From the NCBI GenBank assembly GCA_937871355.1, contig CALMPX010000331.1, positions 1 to 13,450 on the forward strand: a stretch of 13,450 nt of DNA, read 5' to 3'. The DNA comes from an uncultured Bdellovibrio sp. (lineage in GTDB: Bacteria > Bdellovibrionota > Bdellovibrionia > Bdellovibrionales > Bdellovibrionaceae). This document shows, piece after piece, positions 1-7,227 of this stretch (positions within the stretch are counted from its first letter, which is position 1; each line of letters begins with the position of its first letter). The position numbers and the translations under genes were made by a program. Under the pieces are notes generated by a model. That model ran no database searches and had not been told where the DNA came from. It saw nothing but the letters and a program-made list of their open reading frames with translations.

Positions 1-485
1 TAACTTCCGCAGGCGTTCCTATTGAAAATCTAAATAAAACAAGACGATCTACTTATTTTGAATATTTAGGAATGAAAATTAATTTTAATACCGGAATTGA
101 ACTTACTTCAGAAAAATATAAAAACATTTTTAAAGAAATTAGGTCAATTTTAAAAAATTATAAAAATAATATGGAAGTTAAAAGACTTGATCAAACCGAG
201 GATGAAACTCATATAAAAAATATTGTGAGTGAATTTAATCAATTACTAAATCTAAAATCAGAAAAAAGCCTACTTTACTTAGATAAAATTTTAAAATTAA
301 TCAGCGATCACAGTGTTTTAAATAAAATTGACTATGACATTGCTTTTGAAATATTGGCCGGAAAATATAACAAAAGATCAAAGAAAAATTTCAGAAATAA
401 TGAGTACCGAAAACTAAGAACAAAATACAAACTTCGATCTATTGAAAAATACAAAAATGACTACTTTAGTAAAAAAAATCAATAA
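1..485 (+). CDS. 3' part of an unrecognised gene; C-terminus weakly reverse-transcriptase-like
   Basis: The reading frame is open from the left edge (first full codon at 3) and the ATG at 72 is an internal Met, so this is the 3' end of a longer gene. The visible part is about 161 residues. I do not recognise it securely. The start (TSAGVPIENLNKTRRS, then YFEYLGMKINFNTGIELTSEK) resembles the stretch after the catalytic YxDD in bacterial reverse transcriptases (K-T, FEYLG.xI, GIxLS.xK, then thumb helices). The catalytic motif would lie outside the window. The tail is strongly basic (KRSKKNFRNNEYRKLRTKYKLR), which would suit nucleic-acid binding. Base composition is extremely AT-rich (10 G/C among bases 241-300), unlike the genes to the right. 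It overlaps the next gene, so the two are probably co-transcribed. Alternatives include an unrelated AT-rich accessory enzyme. Coding status is fairly sure; function is not. Confidence 0.6.
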   Translation, partial: TSAGVPIENLNKTRRSTYFEYLGMKINFNTGIELTSEKYKNIFKEIRSILKNYKNNMEVKRLDQTEDETHIKNIVSEFNQLLNLKSEKSLLYLDKILKLISDHSVLNKIDYDIAFEILAGKYNKRSKKNFRNNEYRKLRTKYKLRSIEKYKNDYFSKKNQ

Positions 486-2148
486 AATATTCCAAAAAAT
501 AAAATTCACACCGAATTTAGAAGCCGCATTAATAGGGTCAGGTTTTTACAGCTACGTGTGGTATCGTTTTAGATATTTTATTTTAACGGCCTCATTGTTT
601 TATATTTTTTTCTTTATAAAAAACATTTTCCTAGGAGATGACTATACAAGCTTTTATACAACGACAATTATTATGTACGAACAGCTTGTATTTTGGCTTT
701 CACAAGCATTTTGGTTTTTCATTGTAGCGATTCAAAAAGATCGACTTAACATATCTAAAACGCCGATTCTTGTGGATAAAAAAGTAGCACTAATCTACGC
801 TTTAATTGTGGCCTCTGCTGTTGGATTTACTCTCTATCGCAACGGTCTTATCGTTTTCGAACATATCAGTGTATATAGCCTAGTCAGTGCTGTATTTATA
901 ATACAGATTTTCGCAGTTATTTACTTGAAATATATGCACGCTCACATCTATGCCCATAAACGTGTTTTTGTTAATGTTCCCATTGTCATAACGTTTACAT
1001 TTTTGTCTGTTGTACTACAAATAGTTCTTTGGAATATCTATGCTTTTTGGTCAATTCCAATCGTCTTTGGAGTTCAAGTAACAATATCTTCCTTTGTAAG
1101 ATATTTTTTCTATCAAAAAGAATTTAAATCACGATTAGTTGAAAACTATAATCTTATTGGATTAAAAAAGATGGGGAAAAATTTATTATCTAAATCATTC
1201 TTAATATCAGTTACCATACTTTTGCCTGAGGTTTTTTACTTCTGCTTAGTTCGTTTTAAGTTTATTAACAACGTGCCCTATTCTACAGTTTTTGTTTTGT
1301 TGTCAGTTATTATTAATTCGCGTTTGTCAGGTCTATTGCTTCAAGATTTTATCAAGTACGACACAGATAAATACAGCTCACTTATGACTAAATATTTAAG
1401 ACGAATATTGATACCCCTATTTTTAGCACTGATTGTTCTTTATGCTCAGATAGCAATAGTTAACAAAATGACAAGTCATTTCCTAAATGAAAAACTTATT
1501 ATTTTCAGTTTTATATGTTCATACTTTATTTCTATTCAGTATCTATTAACATACTATTTTTATTCTAAAAAAAATCTGACTGGCATTAGTGTGTTGTCTG
1601 TTTTTTCCTGTGCAACTATTTATTTCAGTATTAATTTTTTACAAGCAAACAACTACGTAGCTGGATCAGTACTACTCATATTAAGTACTTTGACCTTTAT
1701 TTTATTATGTTTAAATCTAGAAAAATTCTCTCATTTTTTGCTTGGTCATCGACTTTTTTTATATAAAAATTTTAAATATTTAGTAGCTAAAAAAAACATA
1801 CCTTTTATATACGAAATACATCTCGATCAAATCAGTATTTATAGTAAAAAAATGTCTGTGATTTTTGAAGACTGTCTGAGACAAGATGATTTAATTTATA
1901 TCGCAAACTCAAAAAAAATTTTCTTAGCCACCGTAAGAAAAAGCTTGAATCCACAAATGCTATTTTATTGTAAAAAAGTTATTAAACATATCAGCTGTGA
2001 GACTATTTTGCATCAAGACCAGATCGTTACTGAAATACAAGTCGGCGACTTCGAACATATTTCACACAATCCGTACAACTTGAAAGTATTATTTTCAGGG
2101 CTAATTAAGCAACAGGCCGGATTTCGCAAAAAGTTGCTTAGCAAATAA
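457..2148 (+). CDS. Polytopic membrane protein, flippase-like, with C-terminal degenerate GGDEF domain
   Basis: 563 residues counted from the ATG at 457. A TTG at 442 in the same frame is an alternative start; neither has a clear Shine-Dalgarno site and both overlap the upstream gene, suggesting translational coupling. Residues about 35-425 hold roughly 11-12 hydrophobic helices. The second half has the texture of Wzx/MATE-like polysaccharide flippases: a YLRRILIPLFLALIVL helix after a charged loop, then four closely spaced helices. After the last helix, residues about 445-525 look like a cytoplasmic GGDEF domain: a strand IPFIYEIHLDQI, then RQDD (475-478), five residues, then NSKKI (484-488) where GGDEF should be. 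That is the canonical spacing RxxD-x5-GG(D/E)EF, so the inhibitory c-di-GMP site is kept and the catalytic signature lost, as in PelD. I infer a c-di-GMP-gated exporter or flippase. The gene is AT-rich and ends one base from the convergent methyltransferase. Confidence 0.75.
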   Translation: MTTLVKKINKIFQKIKFTPNLEAALIGSGFYSYVWYRFRYFILTASLFYIFFFIKNIFLGDDYTSFYTTTIIMYEQLVFWLSQAFWFFIVAIQKDRLNISKTPILVDKKVALIYALIVASAVGFTLYRNGLIVFEHISVYSLVSAVFIIQIFAVIYLKYMHAHIYAHKRVFVNVPIVITFTFLSVVLQIVLWNIYAFWSIPIVFGVQVTISSFVRYFFYQKEFKSRLVENYNLIGLKKMGKNLLSKSFLISVTILLPEVFYFCLVRFKFINNVPYSTVFVLLSVIINSRLSGLLLQDFIKYDTDKYSSLMTKYLRRILIPLFLALIVLYAQIAIVNKMTSHFLNEKLIIFSFICSYFISIQYLLTYYFYSKKNLTGISVLSVFSCATIYFSINFLQANNYVAGSVLLILSTLTFILLCLNLEKFSHFLLGHRLFLYKNFKYLVAKKNIPFIYEIHLDQISIYSKKMSVIFEDCLRQDDLIYIANSKKIFLATVRKSLNPQMLFYCKKVIKHISCETILHQDQIVTEIQVGDFEHISHNPYNLKVLFSGLIKQQAGFRKKLLSK

Positions 2149-2149
2149 A

Positions 2150-2803
2150 TTATTTTTTACAAGCCATAAGCAAACCCTCAGTGGTCGGCACAAATGAACT
2201 GGTAAAATCTTGATGAGCCATAATCTCTGACGTCATTTTTTTAACATTGAAGATTTGCTTATCGCTAAAACGCTGCAAAGACATATCACCCCAAACCGCT
2301 CCGGCTAAGAAAACATTATCGATAAATATAAGTCCTCCGGAACGAATATTATTCTTAGCCCAAACCCAATAGTCAAAATAAGCGGCTTTGTTCCCGTCGA
2401 TAAAAATCACATCAAAGGGACCTTCTTTTTCAATCGTCGGCAATTGTTCGACGGCATCACCGAGCTTGATCTGACACTGGCCGGACTGAATAAATTCGGC
2501 TAAACTTTGGCTAGCTAAAGCGGCATGTTCTGTAGACTTTTCAAAAGTCCAAAGTTTTCCATCTGTGCCTAATGTCTCAATAAAGTATAAACTTGAAAGT
2601 CCCGTTAAGGTTCCAATCTCGACGATTTTCTTGGGCCGAACCAGAGCCGCCATAAAGCACATAAGGTGAGCTTCTGTAGGCGAAATAGAAATGGCCTCTA
2701 AGCCAATTTGTTTCGAAAATTCACGAGCCTTAAGCTTATCGTGACCCTCAGACTTTATTTGAGACTCTATATACTGATACGATGCGGGTATGGCTTTTCT
2801 CAT
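2150..2803 (-). CDS. SAM-dependent O-methyltransferase (Methyltransf_3 / COMT-like family)
   Basis: 217 residues, the usual length for this family, with a Rossmann class-I methyltransferase core. Motif I VEIGTLTG (61-68) forms the SAM site, E88 ends strand 2, and GDA (115-117) follows. FDVIFIDGNK (130-139) and FIDNV (160-164) supply D136, D162 and N163, which match the divalent-metal ligands of catechol O-methyltransferases. The acceptor cannot be read from sequence. Family members methylate small catechol-like hydroxyls, and B. subtilis TrmR (YrrM), of similar size, methylates 5-hydroxyuridine in tRNA; TrmR-like activity is possible but unproven. The gene diverges from oppD across a 70-bp gap. 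It has no Shine-Dalgarno site before its ATG, and promoter-like hexamers lie just 6 bp upstream, suggesting a leaderless message. Its stop is one base from the stop of the convergent membrane-protein gene. Confidence 0.9.
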   Translation of the reverse strand: MRKAIPASYQYIESQIKSEGHDKLKAREFSKQIGLEAISISPTEAHLMCFMAALVRPKKIVEIGTLTGLSSLYFIETLGTDGKLWTFEKSTEHAALASQSLAEFIQSGQCQIKLGDAVEQLPTIEKEGPFDVIFIDGNKAAYFDYWVWAKNNIRSGGLIFIDNVFLAGAVWGDMSLQRFSDKQIFNVKKMTSEIMAHQDFTSSFVPTTEGLLMACKK

Positions 2804-2809
2804 AGAGTG

Positions 2810-2838
2810 AAAATACCGCAGTTTTTTAAGATTTCCAA
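2810..2838 (-). promoter_or_regulatory. Putative leaderless promoter of the O-methyltransferase gene
   Basis: On the minus strand TTGGAA (2838-2833) is followed by 17 bp and TATTTT (2815-2810), then six bases CACTCT and the ATG at 2803. Transcription would start at the A of the ATG. Each hexamer matches the sigma-70 consensus at 4 of 6 positions, so the call rests on spacing, position and the lack of a Shine-Dalgarno site. Confidence 0.4.
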
Positions 2839-2867
2839 TTGCTGAAAGGGTTCATTATCAGTATATT
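2839..2867 (+). promoter_or_regulatory. Putative leaderless promoter of the oppD-oppF pair
   Basis: TTGCTG (2839-2844), 17 bp, TATATT (2862-2867; 5 of 6 consensus), then six bases TTCAAA and the ATG at 2874. The start site would fall on the ATG. The purine run GAAAGGG at 2844-2850 is more than 20 bases from the ATG, too far to act as a ribosome-binding site. The -35 box abuts that of the divergent gene. Confidence 0.45.
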
Positions 2868-2873
2868 TTCAAA

Positions 2874-3857
2874 ATGTCTGAAACCCTACTCGAAGTCAAA
2901 AATCTGCGTACCCAATACATTACTGATGACGGCACCATTTATCCTGTTGATGACGTCAGTTTTAGAGTTAAAAAAGGACAAACTTTAGGTATCGTCGGTG
3001 AATCGGGTTGTGGAAAATCACAAACGGCTTTATCGATCATGCGCCTTCTTCAAAAACCCGGAAAAACAGTTCAAGGCGAAGTTTTTTTTAAGGAAAGCGA
3101 TCTTCTTAAAAAATCTGAGAATGAAATGAAACAAATCTTAGGCAATCAAATTGCCATGATTTTTCAAGAGCCTATGACTTCACTGAACCCGGTGTTTACG
3201 ATTGGTGATCAAGTTTCAGAAAGTATTATTTTACACAACCCTCAATTATCAAAAGCAGACATCAAAGTTAAAGCCGTCGACATGCTTCGTTTAGTCGGTA
3301 TTCCAGCTCCAGAAAAAAGATATCATGAATACCCTCATCAATTATCAGGCGGTATGCGCCAACGTGTCATGATCGCCATGGCCATGAGCTGTAATCCGCA
3401 ACTTTTGATCGCAGATGAACCAACCACAGCTTTAGATGTGACTATTCAAGCTCAGATTCTTGATCTGATGAGAAAAGTTCAAAAAGAATTCGAAGCGGGA
3501 ATGATTTTAATCACACATGATTTAGGTGTCGTGGCCGAAATGTGCCAAGATGTTTTAGTTATGTACGCCGGTAAAGTCATTGAATACGGTACCGTGGAAG
3601 ATATTTTTTATCGACCGAAACATCCTTACACCAAAGGCTTACTCGATTCGATTCCTCACTTTGAAACAGGGCATCGCTTAGAACAATTAAATACAATTCC
3701 CGGTTTAGTTCCAAGCCTATACAGTTTGCCGAAAGGCTGCCGTTTCCGTGATCGCTGTCAATTTTCAACGGACATCTGCGCACAACAAGAACCTAACTTA
3801 GAAAACTTGCGTGGTATCCATAAAGTCGCTTGTTTCAACCCGATCGCGGGAGCGTAA
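2874..3857 (+). CDS. oppD: Peptide ABC transporter ATP-binding protein, OppD/DppD type
   Basis: 327 residues, full length for OppD/DppD ATPases. Motifs in order: Walker A GESGCGKSQT (42-51), Q-loop FQEP (97-100), signature LSGGMRQR (157-164), Walker B LLIADEP (177-183) and switch His in ITHD (H215). The C-terminal oligopeptide-transporter extension carries Cys 289, 295, 302 and 320 (CRFRDRC...C...C). A [4Fe-4S] cluster in the equivalent region has been described for mycobacterial OppD. As a cytoplasmic subunit it would hydrolyse ATP with OppF to drive peptide import. It is followed by oppF after six bases. No permease gene is adjacent; the yejA-B-E genes at 11248-7543 lack an ATPase and are the likely partners. 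The start is fixed by the family-typical N-terminus (LLEVKNLRTQY); no Shine-Dalgarno site is present. Confidence 0.95.
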   Translation: MSETLLEVKNLRTQYITDDGTIYPVDDVSFRVKKGQTLGIVGESGCGKSQTALSIMRLLQKPGKTVQGEVFFKESDLLKKSENEMKQILGNQIAMIFQEPMTSLNPVFTIGDQVSESIILHNPQLSKADIKVKAVDMLRLVGIPAPEKRYHEYPHQLSGGMRQRVMIAMAMSCNPQLLIADEPTTALDVTIQAQILDLMRKVQKEFEAGMILITHDLGVVAEMCQDVLVMYAGKVIEYGTVEDIFYRPKHPYTKGLLDSIPHFETGHRLEQLNTIPGLVPSLYSLPKGCRFRDRCQFSTDICAQQEPNLENLRGIHKVACFNPIAGA

Positions 3858-3863
3858 GTCAAT

Positions 3864-4835
3864 ATGGAAAATAATATTTTATTAAAAGCCGAAAACATTG
3901 TGAAACGCTTTCCTATTCATGGCGGAATCTTGTCGAAAGAAATCGCGGCGGTAAAAGCAGTTCAAAATATTTCATTCACTTTAAAAAAAGGCGAAACGCT
4001 GGGCTTAGTCGGAGAATCAGGCTGCGGCAAATCCACTTTAGGTCGTTGCCTCATTAAACTCATCGAACCATCCAGCGGAAGAATTATATTCAATAATCAA
4101 GACATCACAGATCTTCAAGGTGAAGAGCTCAAAGTGCTACGCCGCAAAATGCAAATCATCTTTCAAGATCCCTACGCTTCTTTGAATCCTCGTATGACGA
4201 TCGGATCTATTTTAGAAGAACCGTTGATTATTCATAATCTGTATAAAACAGAACAAGAACGAAAAGAACGTGTTAATGAATTAGTGAATCTTGTCGGTTT
4301 ACGTCCGGAACATTTAAGCCGCTACCCCCATGAATTTTCTGGAGGTCAACGTCAGCGAGTCGGAATTGCTCGTGCCCTAGCAGTGAATCCAGAACTCATT
4401 ATTTGTGACGAACCGGTATCAGCACTGGATGTTTCCATCCAAGCTCAGGTCATTAATTTACTCATGGATCTTCAGAAAAAACTGGGGTTAACCTACGTCT
4501 TCATCGCGCATGATTTAAAAGTGGTTGAACACGTTTCAACTCATGTGGCTGTGATGTACTTAGGACAAATTGTTGAATACGCTAAAGCCGAAGAGCTCTA
4601 TCGTAATCCAAAACATCCTTACACCAAGGCGCTTCTTTCTGCGATTCCTGTACCGGATCCAAAACCACGTGAACAACGTATCATTTTAACTGGTGATGTC
4701 CCTTCTCCGATTAATCCACCGAGTGGTTGCTATTTTAATCCACGCTGTCCGATCGCGACGGAAGAATGTACAAAGACAGCACCGCAACTCAAAGAAGTCA
4801 GCCCCGGTCACACTGCAAGCTGTTTAAAATTATAA
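3864..4835 (+). CDS. oppF: Peptide ABC transporter ATP-binding protein, OppF/DppF type
   Basis: 323 residues. Walker A GESGCGKST (50-58), Q-loop FQDP (100-103), signature FSGGQRQR (158-165), Walker B LIICDEP (178-184) and switch His H216 are all intact. The N-terminus (VKRFPIHGG, then KAVQNISFTL) and the extra residues before the core are typical of OppF/DppF. The C-terminal extension has Cys 289, 295, 302 and 320, exactly the same numbers as in OppD. It should form the second nucleotide-binding half of a peptide importer. The gap to oppD is six bases, and GGGAG (3848-3852), inside the oppD end, can serve as ribosome-binding site, so the pair is one operon. In enterobacterial YejF the two halves are fused into one chain; here they are separate. 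A stem-loop follows the stop codon at once. Confidence 0.95.
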   Translation: MENNILLKAENIVKRFPIHGGILSKEIAAVKAVQNISFTLKKGETLGLVGESGCGKSTLGRCLIKLIEPSSGRIIFNNQDITDLQGEELKVLRRKMQIIFQDPYASLNPRMTIGSILEEPLIIHNLYKTEQERKERVNELVNLVGLRPEHLSRYPHEFSGGQRQRVGIARALAVNPELIICDEPVSALDVSIQAQVINLLMDLQKKLGLTYVFIAHDLKVVEHVSTHVAVMYLGQIVEYAKAEELYRNPKHPYTKALLSAIPVPDPKPREQRIILTGDVPSPINPPSGCYFNPRCPIATEECTKTAPQLKEVSPGHTASCLKL

Positions 4836-4836
4836 T

Positions 4837-4864
4837 TCTAGCTCTGAAAAAATGCAGAGCTAGA
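4837..4864 (+). terminator. Stem-loop after oppF, likely terminator or 3'-end stabiliser
   Basis: A perfect 10-bp stem, TCTAGCTCTG (4837-4846) with CAGAGCTAGA (4855-4864), closes an 8-base loop. It starts one base after the oppF stop. The downstream sequence has only a delayed TTTT at 4874-4877, so intrinsic termination may be weak. Confidence 0.55.
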
Positions 4865-4909
4865 CCTAAGTCCTTTTAAGTATTGCTGTACTTAATCCGA
4901 TAAATAATC

Positions 4910-5668
4910 ATGAGTTCGAATAAAAAAAAGCAACAATGGATCGTGTTAGATAGTATCTCGAAAATACAATCTCAACCCCTTTCTGATGAGCAAGTTCAAA
5001 ATTCTATTATGCGTATGCATGAAAAGGATTGGGATCGTTTTTACATTTGGACTGAATCATGGGAAAAATGGCAACCCCTTCGTCAATTTTTAAAATCGAA
5101 CGATAAAAATTTTTCAAATATTTTTAATATGACTAAAAAACCTGAAGTTAACGAAGCGACTATTACAAAGTCTGTGACTTATGTTCGTACTGACATGGAG
5201 GCCAAAAGTGAATCCCCTCACTCAGGACAAGGTAAAGATTTGGATATGGACCAAATCACATCCGGTCAGCATAAACCACCAGAAGACCTCAGTTTTAAAA
5301 AACTAAATGACAAAGAAAACTATAAGAATCGGTCTACACGTCATGATTTAAAAATCGAAATTTTACTCATTTCAAAAGTGGGGAAAACTTTCAGAAGCTA
5401 CTCTCGTAATATTTCATTAACGGGAACTTTGTTAGAAGACAATGTACCTTTTGATTACTACGGTGAAGTTTTTGATGTGGTGGTTGTGAATCGTTATGCC
5501 AAAGACGCTGCGTATTCACGAGTTCAAGTTAAAGGAATTACGGTTGGTGATGGCGTGTCTCGTCGTATTCAATTTGAAGCCGTCAGCGATCAAGCTAAAA
5601 ATCGTCTCACTATTTTATTAAATGAATATCTTGAAAACCAAAAAAACGTCGCAAAAAAAGCCAGTTAA
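4910..5668 (+). CDS. PilZ-domain protein with N-terminal GYF_2-like domain
   Basis: 252 residues in three parts. Residues 9-61 fit the GYF_2/DUF4339 pattern: W10, PLSDEQV, then YIWTESWEKWQPLRQFL with W47, W51 and W54. Residues about 65-138 are a polar, probably disordered linker. Residues about 139-240 are a PilZ domain: RSTR (141-144), a basic strand, NISLTG (167-172) matching the [D/N]xSxxG c-di-GMP motif, and a long C-terminal helix. The N-terminal arginine motif reads RxxR rather than the usual RxxxR, so binding should be tested. By family it would be a cytoplasmic c-di-GMP effector. No catalytic output is visible; the GYF_2-like part may bind a partner. The gene is monocistronic, downstream of the oppF stem-loop, has no Shine-Dalgarno site, and converges on the receiver gene with only six bases between stops. 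Confidence 0.85.
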   Translation: MSSNKKKQQWIVLDSISKIQSQPLSDEQVQNSIMRMHEKDWDRFYIWTESWEKWQPLRQFLKSNDKNFSNIFNMTKKPEVNEATITKSVTYVRTDMEAKSESPHSGQGKDLDMDQITSGQHKPPEDLSFKKLNDKENYKNRSTRHDLKIEILLISKVGKTFRSYSRNISLTGTLLEDNVPFDYYGEVFDVVVVNRYAKDAAYSRVQVKGITVGDGVSRRIQFEAVSDQAKNRLTILLNEYLENQKNVAKKAS

Positions 5669-5674
5669 TATCAA

Positions 5675-6172
5675 TTAGTCTTTTCGATTGAGCAGTTCAC
5701 GAATGCGAGCTTTTAATTTATCAATATCGAATGGCTTTTTAATATAGTCATCCGCTCCGACATTGCGAGCTTCATCGAAATCTTTTGATTCAGCTTGCGC
5801 CGACAAGAAAATAAGTGGAATCGATTTAAGATCCCGGTGATCTTTAATCATCTGTGCTAATTCAAAACCATTAATCCAAGGCAATCCCACATCAAGAATA
5901 ATAAAATGAATTTCATGATCTTCGTCTAAGATCTGCGTTAATTCCGCGGCATCGGCCGCTAATTTCGGCGTATAACCATCCGATTCTAAAATACGCTTCA
6001 AAGATGAACGTTGAGTTTCATCATCTTCGATCACTAAAATATTAGTCGGACGCATTTTATTTTTGGCATCGCGAAATTGATCTAATTCAACCACCGGTTG
6101 CGCGGACATACGCTGTTTAGTTAATTTTTCTATTTTCTGAATCATACTTGAGGTGCTAAATTTTTTAGTCAT
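5675..6172 (-). CDS. Single-domain response regulator (receiver only)
   Basis: 165 residues. Residues 44-162 are a complete CheY-like receiver: acidic pocket E49-D50-D51, phospho-acceptor D94 in IILDVGLP, S124 at the switch Ser/Thr position and K146 in YIKKPF. There is no output domain, so it probably acts by protein contact in a phosphorelay or on a partner. The first roughly 43 residues are a basic, low-complexity extension that I do not recognise. The start is supported by AAGGA six bases upstream of the ATG. It lies 32 bases downstream of trxB on the same strand and is probably co-transcribed. No histidine kinase is in the window, so its input is unknown. Confidence 0.92.
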   Translation of the reverse strand: MTKKFSTSSMIQKIEKLTKQRMSAQPVVELDQFRDAKNKMRPTNILVIEDDETQRSSLKRILESDGYTPKLAADAAELTQILDEDHEIHFIILDVGLPWINGFELAQMIKDHRDLKSIPLIFLSAQAESKDFDEARNVGADDYIKKPFDIDKLKARIRELLNRKD

Positions 6173-6204
6173 TTTGAATCCTTATCTCAAATTGTAAATA
6201 TTTT

Positions 6205-7155
6205 TTAGTGAGAAAGACCTTCAGCATCCATCCAACGTTCAGCATCTAACGCCGCCATGCAACCCGTGCCCGCAGCTGTAATAGCCTGACGATAAATAGC
6301 GTCTTGCACGTCACCGGCGGCAAAGATACCTGGAATATTTGTGTAGGTTGTTCCTGGACGAGTCGTTAAGTATCCAACATCATTCATAGTTAAAATATTT
6401 TTAAATAATTTTGTATTAGGTTGATGTCCAATGGCAATGAATAAACCTTGAAGATTTTTTTCTGTGATCGCACCGGTTTTAGTTGATTTCAATTTCACGG
6501 CATTCATCGATTTGTCGTCACCTAAAACTTCTTCGACTACTGTATCCATGATGAATTCAATTTTTGGATTCTTCTGCGCGCGCTCGAGCATAATTTTAGA
6601 AGCTTTAAAACTATCGCTACGGTGAATGATATAAACTTTAGAGGCAAAGCGTGTTAAAAAATTCGCTTCTTCCATCGCGGTGTCTCCGCCGCCAACAACT
6701 CCGACTTCAACGTTTCTAAAAAAAGCTCCGTCACAGGTGGCGCAGGCCGATACTCCTCGGCTCATGTATTTTTTTTCTGAAGGTAAATTTAATAATTTTG
6801 CACTGGCCCCAGTCGAAATAATAACTGATTGGGCTAAATGCAATTGATCACCCACAAAAACTTTAAATGGCCGAGATGAAAAATCAACTTGAGTGACGTT
6901 ACGAGTAATAAAACGCGTACCGAATCGCTCAGCTTGTTTGCGTTGAACCGCAATTAATTCAGGTCCAGTGATACCATGTTCAAAGCCCGGAAAATTTTCA
7001 ACTTCGGTTGTAATCATCAACTGACCACCGGCCTCTTCGCCTTCGATCATCAGTGGTTTAAGATTAGCGCGCGCCGAATAAATAGCCGCCGTTAAGCCGG
7101 CCGGGCCTGAACCAATAATAATAAGATTTTCAACTGTGTCTTTGGCTTGAGTCAT
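6205..7155 (-). CDS. trxB: Thioredoxin reductase
   Basis: 316 residues, standard for the low-molecular-weight enzyme that uses FAD to pass electrons from NADPH to thioredoxin. FAD motif GSGPAG (15-20), redox-active CATC (C138, C141), nucleotide-binding GGGDTA (155-160) and FAD motif AAGDVQD (279-285) are all present. The 2'-phosphate recognition motif, HRRxxxR in E. coli, reads HRSDSFK (178-184), so two of three basic contacts differ; NADPH preference may be altered. The start is supported by AAGGA at 7162-7166, six bases upstream. The receiver gene follows in the same direction. A [2Fe-2S] ferredoxin diverges upstream, which hints at a redox theme but proves no shared pathway. Confidence 0.96.
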   Translation of the reverse strand: MTQAKDTVENLIIIGSGPAGLTAAIYSARANLKPLMIEGEEAGGQLMITTEVENFPGFEHGITGPELIAVQRKQAERFGTRFITRNVTQVDFSSRPFKVFVGDQLHLAQSVIISTGASAKLLNLPSEKKYMSRGVSACATCDGAFFRNVEVGVVGGGDTAMEEANFLTRFASKVYIIHRSDSFKASKIMLERAQKNPKIEFIMDTVVEEVLGDDKSMNAVKLKSTKTGAITEKNLQGLFIAIGHQPNTKLFKNILTMNDVGYLTTRPGTTYTNIPGIFAAGDVQDAIYRQAITAAGTGCMAALDAERWMDAEGLSH

Positions 7156-7227
7156 ATAATATCCTTTAAAAATGAAACTGATTTAAGCCTATCCTAACTC
7201 ATCATTTGAGGCAATAAACTGAGCCAA

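Noticed and set aside
72..485. ATG at 72 as a true gene start
   Set aside because: The frame is open upstream to the left edge and the residues before the Met look like continuous protein; no Shine-Dalgarno site is present.
457..2148. Calling the membrane protein PelG itself
   Set aside because: The typical PelG N-terminus (GIGFELR-like) is absent and PelG has no GGDEF-like C-terminus; only the general flippase texture is shared.
2101..2152. Terminator between the membrane-protein and methyltransferase genes
   Set aside because: Only a 4-bp TTGC/GCAA stem at the end of the coding region, without a proper T tract; too weak to call.
3577..3783. Minus-strand 68-codon frame inside oppD
   Set aside because: Lies wholly inside a well-conserved ATPase gene and has no family-like sequence; a shadow frame. 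The same holds for the plus-strand frames inside yejB (8981-9169), yejA (10371-10562) and the unknown gene (12888-13139), and the minus-strand frame inside the arginase-family gene (11459-11725).
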